A stretch of DNA of 64,000 nt, from contig VAFL01000008.1 of NCBI GenBank assembly GCA_005768755.1, positions 124,001 through 188,000 of the forward strand. Reading direction: 5' to 3'. The stretch comes from Paracoccus denitrificans. Lineage in GTDB: Bacteria > Pseudomonadota > Alphaproteobacteria > Rhodobacterales > Rhodobacteraceae. The translations under genes and the position numbers were made by a program. The notes below the pieces were generated by a model, which searched no databases, was not told the origin of the DNA, and saw nothing but the letters and a program-made list of their open reading frames with translations. Below are positions 7,797 through 16,367 of the stretch, piece after piece (position 1 is the first letter of the stretch; each line of letters begins with the position of its first letter).

Positions 7797-9116
7797 TCAG
7801 CGCCACGAGCTGTCTTCGCGCCGACGCGCCTCTTGCGTGCGTTTGAAAAGTGTCAGCGCCGCCAGCGTGCACAGCGCCCCGGAAAGAAGATATGCGCCTG
7901 CGGACCACAGCCCCAGATGCTCGGTCAGGTAAAGTGCCACGAAGGGCGCAAAGCCCGCGCCAAACATCCAGGACAGATCGGCCGTGAGGTTCGACGCCGT
8001 ATAGCGATTTTTCGCCGCAAAACCCGAAGCCACGGCACCGGACGACTGTCCGAAGGACAGGCCCAGAATGGCGAAGCCGATGAAAACATAAAGCGCCTCG
8101 CCCGAGAACCCGAGGCTGAGAAGCACCGGCGAGATCACGGCATAGACGGCAATGGCGATGGCGCAGTTGCGCAGCAGTGAACGCCGCCCGATACGGTCCG
8201 CAATAAAGCCCGAAGCGACGATGAATCCAAGACCGATAAGCGCACCGAAGATCTCGATCACCAGAAAACCGGTAATGTTTTCAGGGGCGTGCAGATAAAT
8301 CCAGGCCAAGGGAAAGACTGTGACCATGTGGAAAAGCGCAAGCGTCGCCAGCGGAACGAACGCGCCCGCCACGATATTCGCAGCCTCTTCGCGCAGCAGC
8401 TGCGGATTGATGCGCGGACGCAGCTCTGCCTCTGAGTAAAGTGCAATGAATTCGTCGCTGACCGACAGCCGCAACCGCGCAAACAGCGCCACCACGTTTA
8501 TGGCGAAGGCGACGAAGAACGGATAGCGCCAACCGAAGCGAAGGAATTCATCCTCGGACAGGGAAACACGCAGGAAGATGAACAGGCCCGCTGCCAGAAT
8601 CAGGCCAAGTGGCGCGCCGATCTGCGGCAATGTCGCATAACGGCCCTTCTGACCTTCGGGTGCGTTCAGCGCCAGAAGCGACGACATCCCGTCCCATGCG
8701 CCCCCCAATGCAGCGCCCTGACCCATGCGGAACAGACACAGGCTGGCGACGGTCAGCCAGCCTTCCTGTTCGAAACTGGGCAGGAACGAGATGGCGACGG
8801 TTGACAGACCCAGCAGGAACAGCGCCGTGGTCAGTTTCGTGCCCCGACCCCAGCGGCGGTCGATCTCGGTGAAAACGAAGGTGCCTACGGGGCGGGCAAC
8901 GAAGCCGAGTGCCAGCACGAGGAAGGCGTAAAGGACACCTTCGACGGGTGAGGCAAAGCTGAAGATGAACTGCGGGAAAACCAGCACCGCCGCGATGGCG
9001 AAGACGAAAAAATCGAAAAATTCCGAGGTGCGACCAATGATCACACCTATCGCCACATCGCTCAGATGGACCTGTTCGGGCCGCTCGGCCGGCATCGATT
9101 CTGTTGCGGTATTCAT
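7797..9116 (-). CDS. MFS transporter, metabolite:H+ symporter (MHS) type
   Basis: A 439-residue major facilitator protein with 12 predicted helices. It has the MHS-like N-terminal helix (GRTSEFFDFFVFAIAAVLVFP), the RPVGTFVFTEIDRRWGR loop between helices 2 and 3, and a repeat-equivalent motif ADRIGRRS in the second half, as in KgtP, ShiA and ProP. It is the first gene of the minus-strand catabolic operon, with AGG 9 bases before the ATG. It most likely imports the organic-acid or amide substrate of the amidohydrolase; the exact ligand is not predictable. Confidence 0.88.
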   Translation of the reverse strand: MNTATESMPAERPEQVHLSDVAIGVIIGRTSEFFDFFVFAIAAVLVFPQFIFSFASPVEGVLYAFLVLALGFVARPVGTFVFTEIDRRWGRGTKLTTALFLLGLSTVAISFLPSFEQEGWLTVASLCLFRMGQGAALGGAWDGMSSLLALNAPEGQKGRYATLPQIGAPLGLILAAGLFIFLRVSLSEDEFLRFGWRYPFFVAFAINVVALFARLRLSVSDEFIALYSEAELRPRINPQLLREEAANIVAGAFVPLATLALFHMVTVFPLAWIYLHAPENITGFLVIEIFGALIGLGFIVASGFIADRIGRRSLLRNCAIAIAVYAVISPVLLSLGFSGEALYVFIGFAILGLSFGQSSGAVASGFAAKNRYTASNLTADLSWMFGAGFAPFVALYLTEHLGLWSAGAYLLSGALCTLAALTLFKRTQEARRREDSSWR

Positions 9117-9329
9117 GGGCGGAACCTCTTATGCCTTGCGATATCTGGCGGGTGCTGATCCCTTAAGGGAGCGACTGAACCCATAACATGTCAAGCAAGA
9201 TCATTCATGGACAATCCGACGAAGCTTTGGTTTCTTATGGACAGGACAGAAATAATCCACTCGGCCACCCAAAGGCAGGCTCGGCCAGCGTCGTGCCGGA
9301 ACAAGACCGTAGGAGTGTGGGCTTTCAGA
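9117..9329. promoter_or_regulatory. divergent control region between the MFS operon and cyoABCD
   Basis: This 213-base gap lies between two divergent transcription units and must hold the cyo promoter. I see no clear FNR/Anr dyad (TTGAT-N4-ATCAA), no tRNA and no strong hairpin. An open frame from 9207 runs into cyoA, but it lacks a signal sequence and is read as leader. Confidence 0.4.
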
Positions 9330-10427
9330 ATGCAGCATTTGCGCAAAATCTTCCCGGCATTTGTCATCCTCGGGCTTGCGGGTTGCGGGTCCGAAGTGCT
9401 TTCGCCCGGCGGCGACGTGGCCGCAAAGACCCGCGACGTATTGGGCATCACCACGGCGCTGATCCTGCTGATCGTCCTGCCGGTGCTGGTGGCAATCGTC
9501 TGGTTTGCGATCCGTTATCGCGCCGGGAACAAGCAGTCGGAAGCCGATTACGACCCTAGCTTCCACCATTCCGTGCAACTGGAACTGCTGATCTGGGCGG
9601 CCCCGCTTGTCATTATCGTCTGGCTGGGCGCGCTGACCTGGGTCAGCACCCACAAGCTGGACCCCTACCGGCCGCTGGACACGGAAACCCGCGGGGTCAC
9701 GGAAGGCGCCGATCCGCTGGTGGTCCAGGTCGTTTCGATGGACTGGAAATGGCTGTTCATCTATCCGGAATACGGAATTGCCACGGTGAATGATCTTGCC
9801 GCACCGCTGGACCGCCCGATCCGGTTCGAACTGACCTCGACCGAAGTCATGAACGCATTCTATGTGCCGACGCTGGCCGGCATGATCTATACGATGCCGG
9901 GCATGCAGACCCAGCTTCACGCCGTGATCAATGAGCCGGGCACCTACAAGGGGATGTCCTCGCATTACAGCGGCGCGGGCTTTTCGGGCATGAATTTCCC
10001 GTTCCACGGGCTTGAGCAGTCCGATTTCGACGCCTGGATCGAAAAGGCACGGGAGTCCGGTCAGGTGCTGGATCGCGACGCCTATCGCGAGTTGCTGGTG
10101 CGCAGCGAAAACAACCCTGCCGCCTTTTATGCGCTTGGCGATGAGGCGCTTTATCACGACATCCTCAACCGCTGCGTCGAACCCGGGCAGGTCTGCATGG
10201 ACGACATGATGGCCGGCCACGGCAGTGACCATGGTAACGATCATGGTGGTGGGCATGCGGGAATGGATGAGGCAGGGCACGGATCAGTGCAGGCTGCCGA
10301 ACATGGTGCGACCCACGGCCTTGATCAGCCTTCCCCGACCGCACAGGCTGACCAAGATGCCGCGCCGACCGACGCAAACGATCACTCCTCGCATGGCGCA
10401 GCATCCGCGTCTGCCGCGACGAATTGA
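9330..10427 (+). CDS. cyoA: cytochrome bo-type ubiquinol oxidase subunit II
   Basis: Subunit II of a heme-copper quinol oxidase (365 residues). It begins with a lipoprotein signal peptide whose lipobox LAGC puts the lipidated cysteine at residue 19, then two transmembrane helices, then the periplasmic cupredoxin domain (VQVVSMDWKWLFIYPE; NAFYVPTLAGMIYTMPGM). The CuA ligands of cytochrome c oxidases are missing, as expected for a quinol oxidase. The last 75 residues or so are an unusual tail very rich in His, Asp, Gly and Ala (repeated HG, DHG, GHG). The ATG at 9330 gives a proper lipoprotein signal; a GTG at 9315 is a possible alternative because the best Shine-Dalgarno, AGGAG, ends there. 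Confidence 0.95.
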   Translation: MQHLRKIFPAFVILGLAGCGSEVLSPGGDVAAKTRDVLGITTALILLIVLPVLVAIVWFAIRYRAGNKQSEADYDPSFHHSVQLELLIWAAPLVIIVWLGALTWVSTHKLDPYRPLDTETRGVTEGADPLVVQVVSMDWKWLFIYPEYGIATVNDLAAPLDRPIRFELTSTEVMNAFYVPTLAGMIYTMPGMQTQLHAVINEPGTYKGMSSHYSGAGFSGMNFPFHGLEQSDFDAWIEKARESGQVLDRDAYRELLVRSENNPAAFYALGDEALYHDILNRCVEPGQVCMDDMMAGHGSDHGNDHGGGHAGMDEAGHGSVQAAEHGATHGLDQPSPTAQADQDAAPTDANDHSSHGAASASAATN

Positions 10428-10438
10428 CAGGTAACGAT

Positions 10439-12451
10439 ATGGCCGTAGACCACAGCAGCGTAACAGACAGCACCTTCCTGTTCGGCCGTCTCGCCTGGGA
10501 CAAGTTGCCGATTACCGAGCCGATTGTCGTGGGCACATTCATCGTGGTGGCGATCGGCGGCGCGGCACTTCTGGCTGCACTGACCTACTTCCGGCTTTGG
10601 GGCTATCTGTGGAAGGACTGGATCACAAGCGTGGACCACAAGAAGATCGGGATCATGTACATGATCCTTGGCCTGATCATGTTCCTGCGCGGCTTTGCCG
10701 ATGCGGTGATGATGCGCATCCAGCAGGTTTGGGCCTTCAACGGGTCCGAGGGCTATCTGAATGCCCATCACTACGACCAGATCTTCACGGCCCACGGCAC
10801 GATCATGATTTTCTTCGTGGCCATGCCATTCGTGACCGGGCTGATGAACTTCGTCGTCCCGCTGCAGATTGGTGCGCGCGACGTGGCCTTCCCCTTCCTG
10901 AACAATTTCAGCTTCTGGATGACGGTTGGCGGTGCAGTTCTGACCATGGTGTCGCTGTTCATCGGTGAATTCGCGCAGACCGGCTGGCTGGCCTTCCCGC
11001 CCTTGTCCGGCGTCGTCGCCAGTCCACGTGAGGGCGTGGATTACTATATCTGGGGCCTTCAGATCGCCGGGGTCGGCACGACCTTATCCGGGATCAACCT
11101 GATCGTGACGATCCTGAAGATGCGATGCCCCGGCATGACGCTTATGCGGATGCCTGTTTTCACATGGACATCGTTCTGCGCAAACATCCTGATCGTCGCC
11201 ACCTTCCCGGTGCTGACGGCGACATTGGTGCTGCTGTCGCTTGACCGTTATCTGGGCATGAATTTCTTCACCAACGATCTGGGCGGCAACCCGATGCTCT
11301 ATATCAACCTGATATGGATCTGGGGCCATCCAGAGGTCTACATCCTGATCCTGCCCGCCTTCGGAATCTTCTCCGAGGTCGTTTCGACCTTCTGTGGCAA
11401 GCGGCTGTTCGGCTATAACTCGATGGTCTACGCGACGATCTGCATCACCATTCTGTCCTATCTGGTGTGGCTGCACCACTTCTTCACCATGGGTTCGGGC
11501 GCGTCGGTGAACTCGTTCTTCGGGATTGCCACCATGATCATCTCGATCCCGACAGGCGCGAAGATCTTCAACTGGTTGTTCACCATGTATAAGGGCCGTA
11601 TCCGGTTCGAGCTGCCGATGATGTGGTCGCTGGCCTTCATGCTGACCTTCGTGATCGGTGGTATGACCGGCGTCATGCTGGCGGTGCCGCCCGCTGACTT
11701 CATCGTCCACAACTCGCTGTTCCTTGTTGCGCATTTCCACAACGTCATCATCGGAGGTGTCGTCTACGGCATCTTCGCAGGTATCAACTTCTGGTGGCCG
11801 AAGGCCTTCGGCTACAGGATGAACCAGTTCTGGGGCCATGTCAGCTTCTGGTGCTGGGTCGTCGGCTTCTGGCTGGCCTTCACGCCGCTTTACATCATGG
11901 GCCTGATGGGCGTCACACGCCGGTTGCGGACGTTTGATGACCCCTCACTGCAGATCTGGTTCGTCATTGCGGCCCTTGGTGCTGCAGTCATCGCCTTCGG
12001 GATTTTCGCGCTGATCATGCAGATCCTCATGTCGATCCGCGACCGCGAAGCGCTGCGCGATACGACCGGCGATCCCTGGGACGCACGGACGCTGGAATGG
12101 GCGACCTCCTCGCCGCCGCCGGATTACAACTTTGCCTTCACCCCGGTCGTCTATGACGTTGACGCATGGCAGGACATGAAGGATCACGGCTATCAGCGGC
12201 CCCAGTCCGGATTCCGCCCCATTCACATGCCGAAAAATACCGGCACCGGCGTGATACTGGCCGGCATCAGTGTCGTGCTGGGTTTCGCACTTGTCTGGCA
12301 TATCTGGTGGCTGGCCGTCATATCCTTCGCGGCCCTGATCGCCACGGCAATCGCGCATACATTCAATTATGACCGCGACTTCTACATCCCCGAGGCGACG
12401 GTGACCGAAACCGAGGACGCCCGGACGACGACCCTCAGCAACGCGGTGTGA
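10439..12451 (+). CDS. cyoB: cytochrome bo-type ubiquinol oxidase subunit I
   Basis: Catalytic subunit (670 residues) of the proton-pumping quinol oxidase. Heme and CuB ligands are in place: H119 in FTAHGTIM, the cross-linked pair H297 and Y301 in WGHPEVYILILP, the double histidine in WLHHFFTMG, and both heme histidines in AHFHNVIIGG. The quinone-site residues R84, D88, H111 and Q114 (FLRGFADAV; HHYDQIF) match subunit I of the E. coli enzyme with a constant shift. It follows cyoA by 11 bases, and its stop overlaps the start of cyoC as TGATG. Confidence 0.97.
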   Translation: MAVDHSSVTDSTFLFGRLAWDKLPITEPIVVGTFIVVAIGGAALLAALTYFRLWGYLWKDWITSVDHKKIGIMYMILGLIMFLRGFADAVMMRIQQVWAFNGSEGYLNAHHYDQIFTAHGTIMIFFVAMPFVTGLMNFVVPLQIGARDVAFPFLNNFSFWMTVGGAVLTMVSLFIGEFAQTGWLAFPPLSGVVASPREGVDYYIWGLQIAGVGTTLSGINLIVTILKMRCPGMTLMRMPVFTWTSFCANILIVATFPVLTATLVLLSLDRYLGMNFFTNDLGGNPMLYINLIWIWGHPEVYILILPAFGIFSEVVSTFCGKRLFGYNSMVYATICITILSYLVWLHHFFTMGSGASVNSFFGIATMIISIPTGAKIFNWLFTMYKGRIRFELPMMWSLAFMLTFVIGGMTGVMLAVPPADFIVHNSLFLVAHFHNVIIGGVVYGIFAGINFWWPKAFGYRMNQFWGHVSFWCWVVGFWLAFTPLYIMGLMGVTRRLRTFDDPSLQIWFVIAALGAAVIAFGIFALIMQILMSIRDREALRDTTGDPWDARTLEWATSSPPPDYNFAFTPVVYDVDAWQDMKDHGYQRPQSGFRPIHMPKNTGTGVILAGISVVLGFALVWHIWWLAVISFAALIATAIAHTFNYDRDFYIPEATVTETEDARTTTLSNAV

Positions 12452-13086
12452 TGACAGACATGAGCGCAGAAATCCTGACCGATCCCGCCGACGAACGCGT
12501 CTATCACCAGGCCGAGGAACCACATCACCCCGAGGGGCACTCGACACCCCTGGGTTTCTGGATCTATCTGATGAGCGACTGCCTCATCTTTGCTATCCTG
12601 TTTGCGACCTTCGGGGTGCTGGGCCATCGCTATGCTGGCGGACCAGGCCCGAAAGAGCTGTTCGAACTGCCGCTGATCGCGCTGAACACGGCCATGCTGC
12701 TGATATCGTCCATCACCTATGGCTTCGCCATGTTGCAGATGCATGAGGGCGACCAGAAGGGCACGATCAAATGGTTGGGTATCACGGCCCTGTTCGGCGC
12801 GGCCTTTCTGTGCATCGAGATCTACGAGTTCAGCCACCTGATCCATGAAGGCGCAGGCCCCGGCCGTTCCGCGTTCCTGTCGGCCTTCTTCACGCTTGTG
12901 GGCACACACGGACTTCACGTCACGTTCGGGTTGATCTGGCTGGCCGTATTGGTGGTTCAGATCCGCAAGCACGGCCTGACGATTGCCAATCAGCGGCGTG
13001 TGAACTGCCTGTCACTGTTCTGGCACTTCCTCGACGTGATCTGGATCGGCGTTTTCACCTTTGTCTATCTGATGGGAATGATCTGA
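12451..13086 (+). CDS. cyoC: cytochrome bo-type ubiquinol oxidase subunit III
   Basis: A 211-residue subunit III with five transmembrane helices after a His/Glu-rich cytoplasmic N-terminus (YHQAEEPHHPEGHS). Family landmarks are LGFWIYLMSDCLIFAILFAT, GTHGLHVTFGLIWL and the C-terminal FWHFLDVIWIGVFTFVYL. It stabilises subunit I and supports continued turnover. The start overlaps the cyoB stop (TGATG), and the stop overlaps cyoD in the same way, so the four subunits are translationally coupled. Confidence 0.96.
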   Translation: MTDMSAEILTDPADERVYHQAEEPHHPEGHSTPLGFWIYLMSDCLIFAILFATFGVLGHRYAGGPGPKELFELPLIALNTAMLLISSITYGFAMLQMHEGDQKGTIKWLGITALFGAAFLCIEIYEFSHLIHEGAGPGRSAFLSAFFTLVGTHGLHVTFGLIWLAVLVVQIRKHGLTIANQRRVNCLSLFWHFLDVIWIGVFTFVYLMGMI

Positions 13087-13493
13087 TGAGCAGCACCGAA
13101 CATCACGGCGGCAATGGTCATCATCACGATGAGGGCCATGCGGCGCAATTTCCGCATGGTACGAAGCGCGACTATGTCACCGGATTTGTGCTGTCGGTGA
13201 TCCTGACCGTGATCCCCTTCGGGCTGGTCATGTCGGGCGGCTTCGCCTCGGCCCGGATGACGGCCTTTGTGGTCCTCGGCTGCGCTGTCGTGCAGATGGT
13301 CGTGCATATGGTCTATTTCCTGCACATGACACCACGTCAGGAAGGCGGATGGACGCTGATCTCGATGGTTTTCACGCTGATCGTTCTGGTCATCGCCGTC
13401 GCCGGCACGCTGTGGGTCATGTACCACATGGATACCAACATGATGCCGGGCATGATGGCGCCGGCTGGTGATACTGGCCAGATCACACCTTGA
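13086..13493 (+). CDS. cyoD: cytochrome bo-type ubiquinol oxidase subunit IV
   Basis: A 135-residue small subunit needed for oxidase assembly. It has a strikingly His-rich N-terminus (13 His in the first 24 residues or so would include HHGG, GHHHDEGH, FPHG), then YVTGFVLSVILTVIPFGLVMSGG and two further helices, VVQMVVHMVYFLHM being typical of CyoD. The C-terminal extension is rich in Met (MDTNMMPGMMAP), again a possible metal-binding feature. It overlaps cyoC upstream and the SURF1 gene downstream. Confidence 0.95.
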   Translation: MSSTEHHGGNGHHHDEGHAAQFPHGTKRDYVTGFVLSVILTVIPFGLVMSGGFASARMTAFVVLGCAVVQMVVHMVYFLHMTPRQEGGWTLISMVFTLIVLVIAVAGTLWVMYHMDTNMMPGMMAPAGDTGQITP

Positions 13494-14221
13494 GCGCGCA
13501 TTCCGCCGAACGCCGCCGCCCGCTCTGGCAGGTGGCGGCGGTCCTTCTGATCGGGGCGATGATGGCGGCTGGCTTTGCCGGCCTTGGCGTCTGGCAGGTC
13601 CACAGGCTGGGTGAAAAGCGCGACCTGATCGCGCGCGTCGATGCCCGCGTCAACGCCGCGCCGATCCCTTGGGTCGAAGCCGCGCGCCTGCCTCCGGACG
13701 AGGCCGAATACCGCCATGTGACCGTCACCGGAGAGTTTGAACACGACAAGGAAACCTTCGTGAAGGCCGTCACAGAGTTGGGCGGAGGGTTCTGGCTGCT
13801 GACACCGCTGACGACGCCAGAGGGTCAAACGGTACTGATCAATCGCGGTTTCGTACCGCCCGAAAAACGCGACGCGCAAAGCCGCGAAAACACGTCGCAT
13901 CCGGGTATGCAGACAGTGAACGGACTTCTTCGCCTCACCGAGCCCGGCGGCGCGTTTCTTCGCAGCAATGACCCACTCGCTGATCGCTGGTATTCCCGAG
14001 ATCTGGACGCAATTGCCCAGGCGCGCGAACTGGGCGAGGTTGCGCCCTATTTCATCGACGCCGGTTCCGAAGGCGATGATGCCGTCTACCCGACGGGCGG
14101 GCTGACCGTTGTCAAATTCCGCAATACGCATCTCAGTTATGCACTTACGTGGTTCGCGCTTGCTGCGATGGTCGTGACTGGAATGATCATCCTGATCCGT
14201 CACGAAAGACGGCTGCGCTAA
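13490..14221 (+). CDS. SURF1-family oxidase assembly factor
   Basis: A 243-residue SURF1 protein: an N-terminal transmembrane helix containing GLGVWQVHRLGEKRDLIARV, a soluble periplasmic domain with the conserved GGFWLLTPL and TVLINRGFVP, and a C-terminal helix after HLSYALTWFALA. It helps insert heme into heme-copper oxidases. It starts at a TTG that overlaps the cyoD stop as TTGA and ends with a 4-base tail-to-tail overlap with the YeiH-type gene. Gene position ties it to this bo-type enzyme. Confidence 0.93.
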   Translation: MSAHSAERRRPLWQVAAVLLIGAMMAAGFAGLGVWQVHRLGEKRDLIARVDARVNAAPIPWVEAARLPPDEAEYRHVTVTGEFEHDKETFVKAVTELGGGFWLLTPLTTPEGQTVLINRGFVPPEKRDAQSRENTSHPGMQTVNGLLRLTEPGGAFLRSNDPLADRWYSRDLDAIAQARELGEVAPYFIDAGSEGDDAVYPTGGLTVVKFRNTHLSYALTWFALAAMVVTGMIILIRHERRLR

Positions 14222-15228
14222 AGCGCCAGAACTTCGCAGGAGATCAGGATGAACGCGGCCAGAAACACAGTCTGGCCAAACAGAAGGCCGATCGGCTTCG
14301 GCCCGACCTCAAGCATCGAATCGAGCTTCGTGCGCAGGCCCACCCCGGCAATGGCAACCAGCAAGGCCCATCCGGAAAGATGTCCCAAAAGCTGCCGCAG
14401 GCTATCGGGAATCAGACCCAGGGCAGAAATCGCGGCAAGCACGGCAAAACCCAGCACGAAGCCGGGCAGGATCGGCACCTTTCCGCGCCCTTCACCGCTG
14501 GCGCTGTTTCTGTAGACAAGCGAAAGGGTCAGTACGACGGGCGCCAGCAAGCTGACCCGGATCAGTTTGACGAGGGTCGCGGTCTCTCCCGTTTCGGGTG
14601 AAACCGAAAAGCCCGCGCCGATGACCTGCGCCACATCATGCACGGTGCCGCCGATGAAGATGCCTGCCTGATGGTCCGACAGGCCCAGCCATGCAGCAAT
14701 CGCGGGATACAGGATCATTGCCAGCGTCGACAGCAGCGTCACGCCCAGAACGGTGAAGGTCAGGTTACGTTCCGAGCGTTCGGTTCGGGGCTGGACAGCG
14801 GCAATGGCCATCGCCGCCGAAACGCCACAGATTGCCACCGCTCCTGCTGTCAGAACCGAAAAATTGCGTCCCTGCCCCAGCAGCCTTCCAAGCAAAACCC
14901 CGAACAGGATCGTCACAACTGTCGAGACGATCAGCAGCAGCAGCACCGTCACACCCAGATCGGACAGAAGCGAGGCCGTGATACGCGCACCCAGCAGCGC
15001 CACCCCGATGCGCAAGACCCCACGCGAGGCAAAGGTGATGCCCGGCCCGGTTTTCGGTTCGGACCCAAGACAATTAAGGGCCATCCCGAAAAGCAGCGCC
15101 ATCAGCATCGCCGGCGCACCGTAATGTTCCGCCACGAATTGCGCTGCAATCGCCACAAGCCCGGCGATAAGCAGCCCCGGCAAAAGCTGTCGGATGGCGC
15201 GATCCAGTTCAGCCAGGCGCAAACTCAT
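14218..15228 (-). CDS. YeiH/TauZ-type putative sulfate/sulfite exporter
   Basis: A 336-residue polytopic protein of the YeiH family (COG2855; about ten helices), with landmarks GVALLGARITASLLSDLG, TAGAVAICGVSAAMAIAAV and GIFIGGTVHDVAQVIGAG. Relatives named TauZ/SuyZ occur in sulfonate-degradation clusters of Paracoccus and other bacteria, where they are proposed to export the sulfate or sulfite released. Here it ends the GntR - Gfo/Idh - YeiH operon (4-base overlap with the Gfo/Idh gene), opposite an SsuD-like monooxygenase, which fits sulfite or sulfate disposal. The export role is inference from context. Confidence 0.86.
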   Translation of the reverse strand: MSLRLAELDRAIRQLLPGLLIAGLVAIAAQFVAEHYGAPAMLMALLFGMALNCLGSEPKTGPGITFASRGVLRIGVALLGARITASLLSDLGVTVLLLLIVSTVVTILFGVLLGRLLGQGRNFSVLTAGAVAICGVSAAMAIAAVQPRTERSERNLTFTVLGVTLLSTLAMILYPAIAAWLGLSDHQAGIFIGGTVHDVAQVIGAGFSVSPETGETATLVKLIRVSLLAPVVLTLSLVYRNSASGEGRGKVPILPGFVLGFAVLAAISALGLIPDSLRQLLGHLSGWALLVAIAGVGLRTKLDSMLEVGPKPIGLLFGQTVFLAAFILISCEVLAL

Positions 15229-16355
15229 GCTGACACGCGACGCGCCGTGACGGCAGGGCCGAAATCCAGCGCCACGGCCTGCCCGGTGATGGCCGATTCC
15301 TGCGCGGCAAGCCCCATCAGAACGGCCTTCATCCCATCATCCATATTCACCTCGGGGGCGGCTTCCCCGCGCACGACAGCGGCAAATTTCTGGTGCTGGA
15401 AGAAGGTCGCGCCATTGTGGTCGCCTGCGGCCAGCAGGGTCGGATCGATCGGAATATCGATGGCAAGCGGACCTTTCGGCGACCTCGGACTTTCGATCAG
15501 CTGGGGCACCGGTGCCGGACCTAGATGGGTCGGCCAGAAGCGGCCAGGACCCGGAACCAGCACATCGATGCGTCCCTGAGCACCGGTCGCGGTGATTTCT
15601 TCCTGATAGCGCGCCCCTTCGGCGAACATGCACAGGTCCAGCATGGCCCGCGCGCCGCCCGCGAAATCGACGATCACGTATCCGTTGTCCCAGATATCGG
15701 GCGTGGCACCGCCATAAGTTTCGTCCTTGTGGTTCACCGCCTGCCCTGCGCTTGCCATGATCCGCACCGGCTCGTCCGCGGTGGCAAGCCGCATGAGGTC
15801 GAAGAAGTGGCAGCACTTTTCGACCATCGTGCCGCCGGAGTTCCGGTTGAACCTGTTCCAGGCCCCCACCTTGTCAAGAAACGGGAAGCGATGTTCCCGG
15901 ATCGACAGCATCCGCAGCCCACCCGTGGCACTTTCCAGCCGCGCCAGAAAAGCCGCAATTGGTGGCATATACCGGTATTCCATTGCCACCCAGACCGGCG
16001 CTGCATAGCTTTCGTTCAGCGCCTGCAGTCGCGCACGGTCGGCAGCATCGGTAAAAACCGGCTTCTCCACCAGAACGGGCAGCGCGCGGCCTTGGGCAAT
16101 ACGTTCCAACTGGCCGATATGGTCGACATTGGGTGACGCAATGACAAGACAATCCAGATCGGTCCGCGCCAGCAAGGCATCAAGGCTGTCGCAAAACGCT
16201 GCCTCGGGCGCAAGGATCGCGGCCGCCTGACGCATTCCCGCGTCAGGTTCATAGATCGCTGCAATGCGCGATCCGTGCAGCAGGCGGATATTCCTGAGAT
16301 GCTCCTGCCCCATCATGCCGCAACCGATGATGCCATAGCTGATGTCGTCGGACAT
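15225..16355 (-). CDS. Gfo/Idh/MocA-family NAD-binding protein; candidate NAD-dependent sulfoquinovosidase (GH188-like)
   Basis: A 376-residue protein with an N-terminal Rossmann domain (YGIIGCGMMGQEHLRNI; EKP in VLVEKPVFT near residue 95) and a C-terminal alpha/beta domain. The core NRNSGGTMVEKCCHFFDLM carries the Lys-x-x-His-like catalytic region of the family. Most members are sugar or inositol dehydrogenases. A subset (CAZy GH188) uses NAD transiently to cleave sulfoquinovosides and is known from sulfolytic clusters without a classical sulfoquinovosidase, including in roseobacters. This cluster has the sulfolytic enzymes and no other glycosidase, so that role is attractive but unproven. 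The ATG at 16355 has AGAGGA 8 bases upstream and is preferred to 16364. Confidence 0.85.
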   Translation of the reverse strand: MSDDISYGIIGCGMMGQEHLRNIRLLHGSRIAAIYEPDAGMRQAAAILAPEAAFCDSLDALLARTDLDCLVIASPNVDHIGQLERIAQGRALPVLVEKPVFTDAADRARLQALNESYAAPVWVAMEYRYMPPIAAFLARLESATGGLRMLSIREHRFPFLDKVGAWNRFNRNSGGTMVEKCCHFFDLMRLATADEPVRIMASAGQAVNHKDETYGGATPDIWDNGYVIVDFAGGARAMLDLCMFAEGARYQEEITATGAQGRIDVLVPGPGRFWPTHLGPAPVPQLIESPRSPKGPLAIDIPIDPTLLAAGDHNGATFFQHQKFAAVVRGEAAPEVNMDDGMKAVLMGLAAQESAITGQAVALDFGPAVTARRVSA

Positions 16356-16367
16356 TTTGTTCATCCT

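Noticed and set aside
9207..9329. In-frame N-terminal extension of cyoA
   Set aside because: The first 41 codons would bury the lipoprotein signal peptide inside the protein; CyoA should begin just before the lipobox.
9330..10427. CyoA considered as a cytochrome c oxidase subunit II
   Set aside because: The CuA cysteines and histidine are absent, and the neighbouring subunit I has quinone-site residues.
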